Below, piece after piece: positions 24,030 through 30,677 of a stretch of DNA of 30,677 nt. The notes beneath the pieces were generated by a model, which did no database searches, was not told the DNA's origin, and saw only the letters and a program-made list of their open reading frames with translations. This stretch comes from JAFGBM01 sp964564915 (lineage in GTDB: Bacteria > Actinomycetota > Actinomycetes > Actinomycetales > Demequinaceae). The stretch's first letter is position 1, and each line of letters opens with the position of its first letter. A program made the position numbers and the translations under genes. Location of the stretch: the NCBI GenBank assembly GCA_964564915.1, contig CAZMCU010000019.1, forward strand, positions 1-30,677, read 5' to 3'.

Positions 24030-24380
24030 ATGATTGTCCGTGCGAGAATCACGGCGGGGGTACTTGCAGCGCTTGTGCTCACGGGATGTGGGGGCGCGGC
24101 GAAAGAAAGTAGACAAGACGCCGCACTCGACGTTAACGACCTTTGGGCCGCCATCGCGACCTACTACGTTGACCACACCGACGCACCGGAGGTGACATTC
24201 GAGGATGGCCACTACATCGTTGCAGGGGTAGTGATCGAAGCGAGGCTCAACGAACCCGATCTGAAGTTCGCGACGAACGGATGGGACGACTGGTGCGTCA
24301 CCATCCACTACAACAATGGTGCGGATGCGGTGTCCGACGGCTCCAATTGGGAACTGAAGGATGTGGCGGACTGCCAGTAG
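24030..24380 (+). CDS. Small lipoprotein with pilin-head-like domain
   Basis: 116 aa. Signal peptide ending in LVLTGC (Cys20), so an exported lipoprotein; the start has GAGGGAGG 7 nt upstream. The mature part begins with a helix like those after the pilin stem (DVNDLWAAIATYYVDHTDAPEV), then a beta-rich part with Cys near WCVTI and a final Cys-Gln. The same pattern (xDVxxxxxxVAxxYxxxxTDPxVxxxDGxYxVxxxVI...CV) recurs in the Pro/Gln-rich membrane protein downstream near residues 296-380 of its visible part, so the two share a domain. No name is known to me for it. It lies between two copies of the same terminator hairpin, as a single-gene unit. Confidence 0.8.
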   Translation: MIVRARITAGVLAALVLTGCGGAAKESRQDAALDVNDLWAAIATYYVDHTDAPEVTFEDGHYIVAGVVIEARLNEPDLKFATNGWDDWCVTIHYNNGADAVSDGSNWELKDVADCQ

Positions 24381-24424
24381 GGCGCGAGCCGTGATGACAG
24401 TCTGGGGAGCCGAAAGACACGAGG

Positions 24425-24453
24425 GGCCCCTCGGACGCTTACTCCGAGGGGCC
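24425..24453 (+). terminator. Terminator hairpin, near-identical to the one at 23914
   Basis: GGCCCCTCGGA pairs with TCCGAGGGGCC around the same CGCTTAC loop. It sits 44 bp after the small lipoprotein stop. The tail TTCCACGTTC is only weakly T-rich. Confidence 0.7.
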
Positions 24454-24573
24454 TTCCACGTTCACAGGCGAAGGGCTCCCGTGATGACTTCACGGTACGA
24501 GAACCGTGACCTCTTGTGGCGTTTCGACACGCGGAAGTGCGACGATGGCGGTGAAGGGAGGCGATGGTCGCCT

Positions 24574-24766
24574 ATGTCAACCAATCGTGTTGCCGCTACC
24601 GCTCTTCTGGGGGCGACGATTCTCGCAGGATGTTCCGCGTCGAATCCCGCTACGCACGACACCCCAGGCTGGGACGAGTTGATCGCGAGTGTCTCCTCGG
24701 AGTTGCATGCACTCCAGCCGAGTCTCGGCACCGATGATGGCGCCACGCCTGACCCGGGTGACCCCT
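24574..24766 (+). CDS. Lipoprotein N-terminus, runs into a sequence gap
   Basis: 64 residues are visible: a signal peptide MSTNRVAATALLGATILAGC (Cys20), then a soluble helix (WDELIASVSSELHALQPSL) and an acidic Pro/Gly stretch that enters the 100-N gap. The ATG is preceded by a rather distant GGGAGG. It may end inside the gap as its own gene, or be the N-terminus of the Pro/Gln-rich protein beyond. The reading frames differ across the gap, but the gap length is nominal. A lipoprotein anchor plus an internal membrane helix in one chain would be unusual, so two genes is the simpler reading. Confidence 0.6.
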
Positions 24767-24866
24767 NNNNNNNNNNNNNNNNNNNNNNNNNNNNNNNNNN
24801 NNNNNNNNNNNNNNNNNNNNNNNNNNNNNNNNNNNNNNNNNNNNNNNNNNNNNNNNNNNNNNNNNN
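24767..24866. other. Assembly gap (100 N) at the edge of Pro/Gln repeats
   Basis: Exactly 100 ambiguous bases; the right flank begins directly in repeated CCGCAGCAGG-type sequence encoding PQQVPEPQ. Confidence 0.98.
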
Positions 24867-26447
24867 CCGCAGCAGGTACCGGAGCCACAACTCCCGCCGC
24901 AACAAGCGGCCCCACCGCAACCCTCGCCGCAGCAGGTGCCGGAACCCCACCACGTGCCGCAACCGCAGTGGGACCAGGTTCCGCAGCAAGCATCGGAGCC
25001 ACAACTCCCGCCGCAGCAGGTGCCGGATCCTCACCACGTGTCGCAGCCGCAGTGGGATCAGGTACCGCAGCAAGCACCGGAACCGCAGCAGCCGCCCGAG
25101 GCTCAGGTCACGCCTCAGACCGCACCGCAACCCCAGTGGGCACCCACACCGCAACCACCGCAGCACTCTCTTCCGCCGCAGCCGACCCAGCAACCACGCG
25201 CACCCGAGCAACCACGCGCACCCGAGCAACCACGCGCACCCGAGCAACCACGCGCACCCGAGCAACCACCCGCGCAGGCATCTCGTTCGATATTCGCACC
25301 GGTGAACGCTTCGTCGACGCAGAATCCACCGGCCACCCCGTCGTCTGCGTCACCGACGCCGTCGACCTACCCATCGGTTGCCCCTCCGCGACCGGTGTCG
25401 GCGGAATTGCCCCGCCCGTCGGGTCCACAACTATCGGTACCCCAATCACCAGTACCCCAATCACCGGGGCCCTCACCGGTAGCGGCGGCACCGTTAGCCA
25501 CGACGCCCGAACCAACCGGAGGTCGCAGGAAGAAGGGGACGAAGCCAGCACGTGACGTCCCCCCACCCCCAGGGGTAGGCGTGCGTTTGGCGATACCGGT
25601 CGAGGAGAAGAAGGAGAAGGGTGACGGCGCCGGGGGTCGGAGGGTTGGCCGAGTGCTCGGAATGGTTGGTGGCCTTGTGGGACTCGCCGCAGCGGGAGCC
25701 GCGGCCGTGTGGTTCTTCCTCGGGGGCGATGCCGTTGCGACGGCGGCTCGATCCGACGTTACCGCGATTGGCACCGAAGTCGCGGCGCAATACGCGGAAG
25801 GCGATACCGACCCCGTGGTCCTGTATTCCGACGGCACCTACACCATCGGCTCCACGGTCATCGGCGCGACCGTGGTCGATCCAACGCTCGACTACTACCC
25901 GGGAAACGGATCCTTCTGCGTCGTGATTACGACGCCTGAGGGAAAGTCATACGGATATAGCGCGGTAGACGGGCAAGTGGATGGCTCGTGTGCACCCGCG
26001 GGGGTGGAACCCATGGGACCGATCGCGTCGGGCACGCTCGACACGACGCTAACGACCTCCCCCTATTGGTTTGGGCTCTCGATAGGCGACTGCGTGCTCG
26101 AGTCGACGTTCACGGATCGCGACGATGATGGAGGCTCGGCCGGGCCTCTCGTCGCCCCGACGGTTGTTCCATGCACGGACGCCCATGCGGGAGAGGTGTA
26201 CGCGATCGCACGGATATTGGGAGACGAGGCTCCCGATGCGGTGGTGTTCCGTCAGCAGACGCGGGAGTTATGTGAAGGCCCCGCGTTCGAGGCGTACGTC
26301 GGTCTGCCGTATCTGGAGTCGAGCCTGTACTACTCGGTGCTCTATCCGAGCGATGCCACGTGGGCAGTGGGCGCAGACGAAATGGTGTGTATCCTCACGG
26401 AGGGTGGCAGTACCACGACCGGGTCATTGCGGGACGCGGATCGGTAG
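24867..26447 (+). CDS. Pro/Gln-rich single-pass membrane protein with pilin-head-like and Septum_form-like domains (5' end in gap)
   Basis: 526 residues are visible, start missing. Order: a disordered Pro/Gln-rich region (about 1-215) with two 28-residue repeats and four exact QPRAPE units; a basic stretch GGRRKKGTKPARD; a membrane helix VGRVLGMVGGLVGLAAAGAAAVWFFLGG (about 265-290, given here in parts: VGGLVGLAAAGAAAVWFFL is the core); a domain shared with the small lipoprotein at 24030 (ARSDVTAIGTEVAAQY ... GSFCVVI); then a Cys-containing domain like the actinobacterial septum-formation family (GDCVLES ... VPCTDAHAGEVYA ... ADEMVCIL). The charge pattern suggests the Pro/Gln part is cytoplasmic and both domains are outside. 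Function is unknown; a link to cell division or the envelope is inferred from the family name and the neighbouring DivIVA-motif gene. Confidence 0.75.
   Translation, partial: PQQVPEPQLPPQQAAPPQPSPQQVPEPHHVPQPQWDQVPQQASEPQLPPQQVPDPHHVSQPQWDQVPQQAPEPQQPPEAQVTPQTAPQPQWAPTPQPPQHSLPPQPTQQPRAPEQPRAPEQPRAPEQPRAPEQPPAQASRSIFAPVNASSTQNPPATPSSASPTPSTYPSVAPPRPVSAELPRPSGPQLSVPQSPVPQSPGPSPVAAAPLATTPEPTGGRRKKGTKPARDVPPPPGVGVRLAIPVEEKKEKGDGAGGRRVGRVLGMVGGLVGLAAAGAAAVWFFLGGDAVATAARSDVTAIGTEVAAQYAEGDTDPVVLYSDGTYTIGSTVIGATVVDPTLDYYPGNGSFCVVITTPEGKSYGYSAVDGQVDGSCAPAGVEPMGPIASGTLDTTLTTSPYWFGLSIGDCVLESTFTDRDDDGGSAGPLVAPTVVPCTDAHAGEVYAIARILGDEAPDAVVFRQQTRELCEGPAFEAYVGLPYLESSLYYSVLYPSDATWAVGADEMVCILTEGGSTTTGSLRDADR
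24933..25100 (+). repeat. Two 84-bp tandem repeats (28 aa each)
   Basis: Units 24933-25016 and 25017-25100 encode QVPEPHHVPQPQWDQVPQQA- and QVPDPHHVSQPQWDQVPQQA-type 28-mers. A partial further unit lies to the left and runs into the gap. Confidence 0.85.
25191..25268 (+). repeat. 18-bp perfect tandem repeat, four copies plus part
   Basis: CAACCACGCGCACCCGAG is repeated exactly four times (25191-25262), encoding QPRAPE, followed by a partial unit CAACCA. It is in frame within the Pro/Gln-rich protein. Confidence 0.95.
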
Positions 26448-26457
26448 CTTCGTTCAG

Positions 26458-26528
26458 AGCGGGTGACGGGAATCGAACCCGCGCCGTCAGCTTGGGAAGC
26501 TGAAGTTCTGCCATTGAACCACACCCGC
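26458..26528 (-). tRNA. tRNA-Gly (anticodon CCC)
   Basis: A complete 71-nt cloverleaf on the minus strand: acceptor GCGGGTG/CACCCGC, D arm GTTC-AATGGCA-GAAC, anticodon arm TCAGC-TTCCCAA-GCTGA with anticodon CCC (reads GGG), T arm GCGGG-TTCGATT-CCCGT, and discriminator U as expected for glycine. The CCA end is not encoded. It lies tail to tail with the Pro/Gln-rich protein gene, 10 bp apart. Confidence 0.97.
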
Positions 26529-26595
26529 AGGGGAGTCGTCTTGACGGGGACTCCCACGCCTGACCAGCATAGTAGAAGCAAAGGAAGGGGTGGTG

Positions 26596-27196
26596 ATGGC
26601 GGTCTTCGGTAGGCGCCGGTGGAACCACCTCGATTGCCTGGCGTACGGTCCCCTCACTCCCCAGGACGTTCTCGACATGACCTTCGTCGTGAGGAAGGTG
26701 AGGGGGGGCTACGATCCCGACGAGGTGGACGACTACCTGGACTCCGTGGCGGCCGCAATGGCGGGTTTTGCGCCTCCCGTTAGTGCATGGGACATTCGCC
26801 AACACGAGTTTTCGCAAACGCGAAAGTTCAAGTCGTTCGATCCGGAGGAGGTGGACAACTTCCTCGAGTGCATCGCCCTGACCTTGGAAGGACGGGCGGG
26901 GGAGTATCCACCGCAGCCGCTGCCACCTGGCCCGGACAATCCGCAACCTCCACGACCATCAGCGCCACCCGGCCCGAACAATCCGCCACCTCCACNNNNN
27001 NNNNNNNNNNNNNNNNNNNNNNNNNNNNNNNNNNNNNNNNNNNNNNNNNNNNNNNNNNNNNNNNNNNNNNNNNNNNNNNNNNNNNNNNNNNNNNNCAGCG
27101 CCACCCGGCCCGAACAATCCGCCACCTCCACCACCAGCAGCGCCACCTGGTCCCGCCACCTTTTTCCCCCAGCCCCCTCCCCCCGTTCCCCAGTAG
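26596..27196 (+). CDS. DivIVA-motif protein with Pro-rich tail (interrupted by a sequence gap)
   Basis: The N-terminus holds two DivIVA-type motifs (short DivI1A domain): TFVVRKVRGGYDPDEVDDYL near 32-51 and EFSQTRKFKSFDPEEVDNFL near 73-92, each with the F-x-R-G/K-Y/F-D-x-x-E-V-D-x-F/Y-L pattern. From about residue 105 it becomes Pro/Gly/Asn-rich with PPGPNNPPPP-like units, crosses a 100-N gap (26996-27095), and ends in PPGPATFFPQPPPPVPQ. There is no coiled coil as in full DivIVA/Wag31, nor a membrane segment. The ATG at 26596 follows GGAAGGGG; two in-frame GTGs just upstream are less well spaced. The frame differs across the gap, as expected for a nominal gap length. Likely cytoplasmic and perhaps located at poles or septa; this is inferred from the motif only. 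Confidence 0.75.
26996..27095. other. Assembly gap (100 N) in Pro-rich repeats
   Basis: Exactly 100 ambiguous bases; the flanks on both sides are the same CAGCGCCACCCGGCCCGAAC-type repeat, so the assembler probably failed on the repeat. Confidence 0.98.
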
Positions 27197-27305
27197 ATGC
27201 GGCTGAATGGTCGCGCGGAGGCCTTTCTGTGCTTCGCGCTGCGACGCCGTGCGCGCCCCGCAGTACCCCGCTAGGCTGCAGATACTGACGAGTGGGAGAC
27301 CCTAG

Positions 27306-28127
27306 ATGCCGGACGATCAGTTTCTCAACGAACCGGGACGCACGCCCCCATCGTCAGTAAATCCGCCGAAGCCTCCACGGCGGTCGATGCCATCGGTGCC
27401 GCCTTCACCCGTGCCGCCATCGTCCGTCACGCCCCCCTATCCAGGAGCCCCGCCCTCCGTCGGTGTGCCCCGGGCATCCGGAACACCGGGGGCCCCGTTT
27501 ACGCCGCCTCCGGAGGGCTGGAAGCCCGTGGATGCCGGGGCGGTCGAGAAGAACTGGCAGGGAAGCGCCTCCCTTGCACTGGCGCTCATTGGCGCCGGAT
27601 TTATCGGGATCGTTTTCGGGATCCTCGGACTCAAGTCGGTCAAGGCTGGGCGTGCCAATAACCATGGGATTGCGCTCGCAGGAACCATCGTCGGGGCACT
27701 CTCGATCGTCGCGATCGCAATCCTGATTCCGCTGAGGTTGACAACGAACATCCTCGCTCCCAGCGTCCCGCCCGATGAGCTGGCTGTCGGAACGTGTGTT
27801 CAGAGGACGGGAATGGAGAACGACACGACCGAGGCGCAGGATGTGATAACGGTCAAGACGGCTTCGTGTGCGAGGGAACACTATGGGGAGGTTTACTACC
27901 AAGGAACCCTGACGGACCTTGCGTGGTCGAGCGAGTCGGAGATTTCCGACGAGGTGTTCGCCCAGTGTCAGGAACAACTGACGGACTTCCGCCTGCAGGG
28001 CGACTTCTACTACATCCAGTATTTCTTTCCGTCCGCCGATTCCTGGAAGATGGGGGACCGGGGCTTCACGTGCATTCTGGTGTCCGAGGGGGATCCGCTG
28101 GTCGGACACTTCTCCGACGCGCCCTAG
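27306..28127 (+). CDS. DUF4190/Septum_form-type membrane protein with Pro-rich N-terminus
   Basis: 273 aa. Residues 1-80 are Pro/Ser-rich and disordered. Two membrane helices follow (SLALALIGAGFIGIVFGILGL near 89-109 and IALAGTIVGALSIVAIAILI near 122-141) with the small-residue loop KSVKAGRANNHG between them, as in DUF4190. The outer part has the Septum_form pattern: ELAVGTCVQ, VKTASCAREHYGEVYYQG, a Cys in AQCQEQL, and a closing WKMGDRGFTCIL. The four Cys could form two disulfides. The ATG has GGGAG 8 nt upstream; a TAGGCT -10-like element lies at 27272-27277. It is the second Septum_form-like protein in 4 kb. Probably involved in envelope or septum assembly, judged from the family name only. 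Confidence 0.82.
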   Translation: MPDDQFLNEPGRTPPSSVNPPKPPRRSMPSVPPSPVPPSSVTPPYPGAPPSVGVPRASGTPGAPFTPPPEGWKPVDAGAVEKNWQGSASLALALIGAGFIGIVFGILGLKSVKAGRANNHGIALAGTIVGALSIVAIAILIPLRLTTNILAPSVPPDELAVGTCVQRTGMENDTTEAQDVITVKTASCAREHYGEVYYQGTLTDLAWSSESEISDEVFAQCQEQLTDFRLQGDFYYIQYFFPSADSWKMGDRGFTCILVSEGDPLVGHFSDAP

Positions 28128-28212
28128 TGCGTCCACCCCGAGCGATGACCGCGACACGGTCGTGTCATGAGGAAGTGACGCGAAGCAGGTCAGCGGTTCA
28201 CCCATGTCGGGC

Positions 28213-29550
28213 TTATGGCTGAGCGGCGACGTCTTCGATCGCTTGCGCACCGATGCGGAGGATGGCGTCGTCGCGGGCCGCACGCTTAGCTGCCGTGGTG
28301 AGGGGATAGGTAACTCGCACCATTGGCCAACGGACGTGGTAGCGGACTTGAACGTTCCATCGGCGCGGGATGAGGGCGGCTCCGGCCGCGGCGGAAAGTG
28401 ACGCGATGGCGCCGATCCCTATTGACCACCGTGCCCCGAAGGCCTCTCCCACCCACCCCACGATCGGGGAGCCAATCGGTGCGACACCCAGGAACACCAT
28501 CATGTACAACGCCATGACGCGTCCCCGCATCGCCGGTTCGGTCGTCGTCTGGATGGTGGCGTTGGCGGCCGTCATCATCGTGAGAGCCGCTAGCCCGACC
28601 GGCACGCAGAGCACCGCGAACGAGGGATACGTGGGCATGAGTGCGAGGACGGAGTCGACAACACCAAAGGCGAACGCCGAACCCAGCACCAGCGCGACGC
28701 CGGGGCGCTTGCGTCGAGCGGCGAGAAGCGCACCGGAAAGCGACCCGATCGCGATAATGGATCCGAGCATCCCGTACTCCCCGGGGCCCTTACCGAACTC
28801 CGTGCGGGCCATGAGAGCGCTCGTGAGCTGGAAGTTGAGCCCGAACATCGACACGATGCCCACGACGACCATGATGAGAATGATGTCGCCCCGGTGGCGA
28901 ACGTATCGAAGGCCCTCAAGGATTTGACCGCGGCCACGTGCGGTGCGGGGAACCGTGGACAACTCGTGTTCGCGCATGAGCAGAAGAGCGAGGATCGTCG
29001 CGAGGTAGCTGCCGCCGTTGAGCATGAACACCCAGCCCGTACCGAGCCAGGCGATGAGAAAGCCAGCCACACCAGGGCCGATGAGGCGGGCCGCGTTGAA
29101 CGATGTGCTGTTGAGGCCGACGGCGTTGGGTAGCGAATCAGCGGGCACGAGGTCCGAGACGAAGGTCTGACGGACTGGTCCGTCGATGGCCGTGACGCAG
29201 CCGAGCAGGAAGGCGAAGATGTAGACGTGCCACAGGGTCGCGTGGCCGGACAAGACAAGCGTGCCGAGACCGAGGGCAAGAACCCCTTGGCCGACCTGGG
29301 TCGCGACGAGAAGGCGCCGATGGTTGAGGCGATCGGCTAGCACGCCAGCCCACGGAGAGAGGAACAAGAAGGGGGCAAACTGAAGCCCGGTCACGACACC
29401 GACCGCGACGCCCGACTCCTGGGTTAATACGGTCAAGACGAGCCAGTCTTGGGCGACGCGTTGCATCCAGGTTCCGACGTTCGACACGAGCGCACCAGCG
29501 AACCACAACCGGTAGTTGTGGAACCGGAGGGACGCGAACATCGACCTCAT
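28213..29550 (-). CDS. MFS exporter (EntS/MFS_3-type, 12 TM)
   Basis: 445 aa, major-facilitator efflux protein of the enterobactin-exporter/macrolide-efflux type. Hallmarks: FASLRFHNYRLWFAGALVSNVGTWMQRVAQDWLVL at the N-terminus (shown here as the segment around NYRLWFAG and GTWMQRVAQDWL), motif-A-like loop WAGVLADRLNHRRLL, and the FVSDLVPADSLPNAVGLNS loop. Twelve hydrophobic helices. The frame is open to 29658, but the family sequence begins near MRSMFASLRF, so the ATG at 29550 is chosen; the ATG at 29541 is an alternative. The hairpin CACCCC-TGAC-GGGGTG lies just upstream of the start. Substrate unknown. Confidence 0.9.
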   Translation of the reverse strand: MRSMFASLRFHNYRLWFAGALVSNVGTWMQRVAQDWLVLTVLTQESGVAVGVVTGLQFAPFLFLSPWAGVLADRLNHRRLLVATQVGQGVLALGLGTLVLSGHATLWHVYIFAFLLGCVTAIDGPVRQTFVSDLVPADSLPNAVGLNSTSFNAARLIGPGVAGFLIAWLGTGWVFMLNGGSYLATILALLLMREHELSTVPRTARGRGQILEGLRYVRHRGDIILIMVVVGIVSMFGLNFQLTSALMARTEFGKGPGEYGMLGSIIAIGSLSGALLAARRKRPGVALVLGSAFAFGVVDSVLALMPTYPSFAVLCVPVGLAALTMMTAANATIQTTTEPAMRGRVMALYMMVFLGVAPIGSPIVGWVGEAFGARWSIGIGAIASLSAAAGAALIPRRWNVQVRYHVRWPMVRVTYPLTTAAKRAARDDAILRIGAQAIEDVAAQP

Positions 29551-29702
29551 GGCCCACCCCTGACGGGGTGCGATAAGGCGACGGGCGACATGCTCCCACG
29601 CTACGACATACGGGTTCGCCTTCGTGCGACGCCAACGGCAGTGGCCCGCCCGAGCCACGCCACGAAGCTCGGTGCTGGTCGTCGAGGTGCTGAGTGGTGG
29701 GG

Positions 29703-30677
29703 TTACATGGTGACGACGATCTTTCCGGTGGGGTGGCCCTGTTCGAGAAGGCGAAGTGCGTCGGGGGCTTCGGAGAAGGGGAACCGTCGGCCGACGATGG
29801 GCCGCATCTTCTTCGCCTCGATGAGGGTGGTGGCGTAGTCGAGGTCGGTGGGGTTCTTCTTGGCGACGTACAGGGCGGTGCGCCGACGCGAGAAGGCGCC
29901 GAGAAGCTTGGCGCGCATGATCAGGGGAAGGGGGCCGACGAGCGAACCCGGTCGCCCGCCACCCAGGGGGACAAGCGTTCCGTGAGGAGTGAGAACACGG
30001 TGAAGTGCGCGGATGCCCCTGGCGCCGACCGTATCGACGATGAGGTCATAGGTCTCACCCGAAAGGCTGAAATCCTCCGCCGTGTAGTCGAACACCCTCG
30101 TGGCGCCCAGGGAGCGAACGAGGTTGGCCTTGTCGGGGCTACAGACCGCGGCGATCGCGCTCGCGTCGAGAACGGCCGCCAGTTGGACCGCGAAAGTTCC
30201 GACCCCTCCGCCTGCCCCAATGACGAGGACCCGCTGGCCCTGGTGCAGGCGTCCGTGGTCCCGGAGTCCTTGAAGTGCCGTCAGGAACGCCAGGGGGATT
30301 CCGGCCGCCTCCACGTAGGAGAGGTCATGGGGTTTCACAGTAAGGGCGTTCTCTGTCACGCTGACGTACTCCGCGAAGCCTCCGCGGTCGGGTATCCCGT
30401 AGACCTCGTCGCCCACCGAGAAACGGGTGACTGCGGGACCGACCGCCTCGACCACGCCCGAAACGTCCGCGCCTGGAATCCAGCCATCTCGGGGGCCTCG
30501 AATGCCCCCCAGCATGGGGCGCATCAGGCGGGGTTCTCCCCGAAGCAGGTGCCAGTCGTAGGGGTTGATGGCGCACGCACGAACCTTGACGAGCACATGG
30601 TCATCGGCGACCGTCGGAACCTCGACGTCCTTCAACTCGAGGACGTCAGGCGTGCCGTACCGGTTGTGGACCCAGGC
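29703..30677 (-). CDS. Zinc-less alcohol dehydrogenase / quinone oxidoreductase family, 5'-truncated
   Basis: 325 residues visible; the start lies outside the window. A medium-chain dehydrogenase that would reduce quinones, enones or similar with NAD(P)H. Visible: the N-terminal family sentence NRYGTPDVLEL, AINPYDWHLLRGE, PGADVSGVVEAVG, the nucleotide-binding VLVIGAGGGVGTFAVQLA, and the C-terminal GKIVVTM ending. The catalytic zinc Cys/His of classical ADHs are absent (a proline-aspartate pair NPYDW sits at that site), which supports the quinone-oxidoreductase branch. An internal TTG (30635) is not the true start because the family sequence continues upstream in frame to the window edge. Confidence 0.9.
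   Translation of the reverse strand, partial: AWVHNRYGTPDVLELKDVEVPTVADDHVLVKVRACAINPYDWHLLRGEPRLMRPMLGGIRGPRDGWIPGADVSGVVEAVGPAVTRFSVGDEVYGIPDRGGFAEYVSVTENALTVKPHDLSYVEAAGIPLAFLTALQGLRDHGRLHQGQRVLVIGAGGGVGTFAVQLAAVLDASAIAAVCSPDKANLVRSLGATRVFDYTAEDFSLSGETYDLIVDTVGARGIRALHRVLTPHGTLVPLGGGRPGSLVGPLPLIMRAKLLGAFSRRRTALYVAKKNPTDLDYATTLIEAKKMRPIVGRRFPFSEAPDALRLLEQGHPTGKIVVTM

Noticed and set aside
25191..25268. CRISPR array
   Set aside because: Units are contiguous 18-mers without spacers, in frame within a Pro-rich protein, and no cas genes are present.
30588..30635. TTG start for the dehydrogenase inside the window
   Set aside because: The family N-terminal sequence continues in frame upstream to the window edge, so the gene is truncated by the window.

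Overview
The window is about 30.7 kb of high-GC DNA with dense coding on both strands. It looks like an actinobacterial (Actinomycetota) chromosome. The signs are GC-rich third codon positions, frequent GTG starts, 1-4 bp start/stop overlaps, several apparently leaderless genes (-10 hexamer exactly 6 nt before the start codon), DivIVA-motif and Septum_form-type proteins, a 4-TM holin-superfamily-IV protein, and a 2-oxoacid dehydrogenase operon of actinobacterial type. Three runs of exactly 100 N (19722-19821, 24767-24866, 26996-27095) are scaffold gaps of nominal length, so this is probably a draft or metagenome-assembled scaffold. No prophage, IS element or CRISPR array was seen.

Layout. 2-9 kb: a PAS-rich hybrid histidine kinase (minus), then on the plus strand an SGNH-like lipoprotein, a nitrilase-superfamily amidohydrolase, an ABC exporter (ATPase plus ABC-2 permease, overlapping), a 52-aa Cys4 YHS/TRASH-like protein, and a lipoprotein with two DUF1566-type repeats. 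9-13.7 kb (minus): an 830-aa membrane protein joining a degenerate kinase-like domain to a YbhN/LPG-synthase-TM flippase-like region, then purB coupled to a CPBP-family membrane protease. 13.8-15.6 kb: a small WXG100-like protein overlapping an alpha/beta-hydrolase gene. 15.7-17.2 kb: a holin-superfamily membrane protein and hisC. 17.2-21.0 kb: a three-gene E1alpha-E1beta-E2 2-oxoacid dehydrogenase operon behind a palindrome-rich promoter; no E3 gene is present. 21.0-23.4 kb: an unrecognised membrane protein and a 14-TM DHA2 drug exporter.

23.4-24.0 kb has no convincing protein gene. It does hold a strong plus-oriented terminator with no plus-strand coding gene upstream, preceded by a helix-closed, GNRA-loop-bearing segment; this is a candidate unannotated RNA. 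The terminator hairpin recurs about 500 bp downstream.

24.0-28.1 kb is the most unusual part. It encodes a small lipoprotein, a second lipoprotein start, a Pro/Gln-rich single-pass membrane protein whose outer part carries the same domain as the small lipoprotein plus a Septum_form-like domain, a cytoplasmic protein with two DivIVA-type motifs and a Pro-rich tail, and a DUF4190/Septum_form protein with a Pro-rich N-terminus. A tRNA-Gly(CCC) gene lies among them. I infer an envelope or septation accessory module linked by proline-rich segments; its function is not known from the sequence. The window ends with an MFS exporter and a truncated zinc-less quinone-oxidoreductase-type dehydrogenase.
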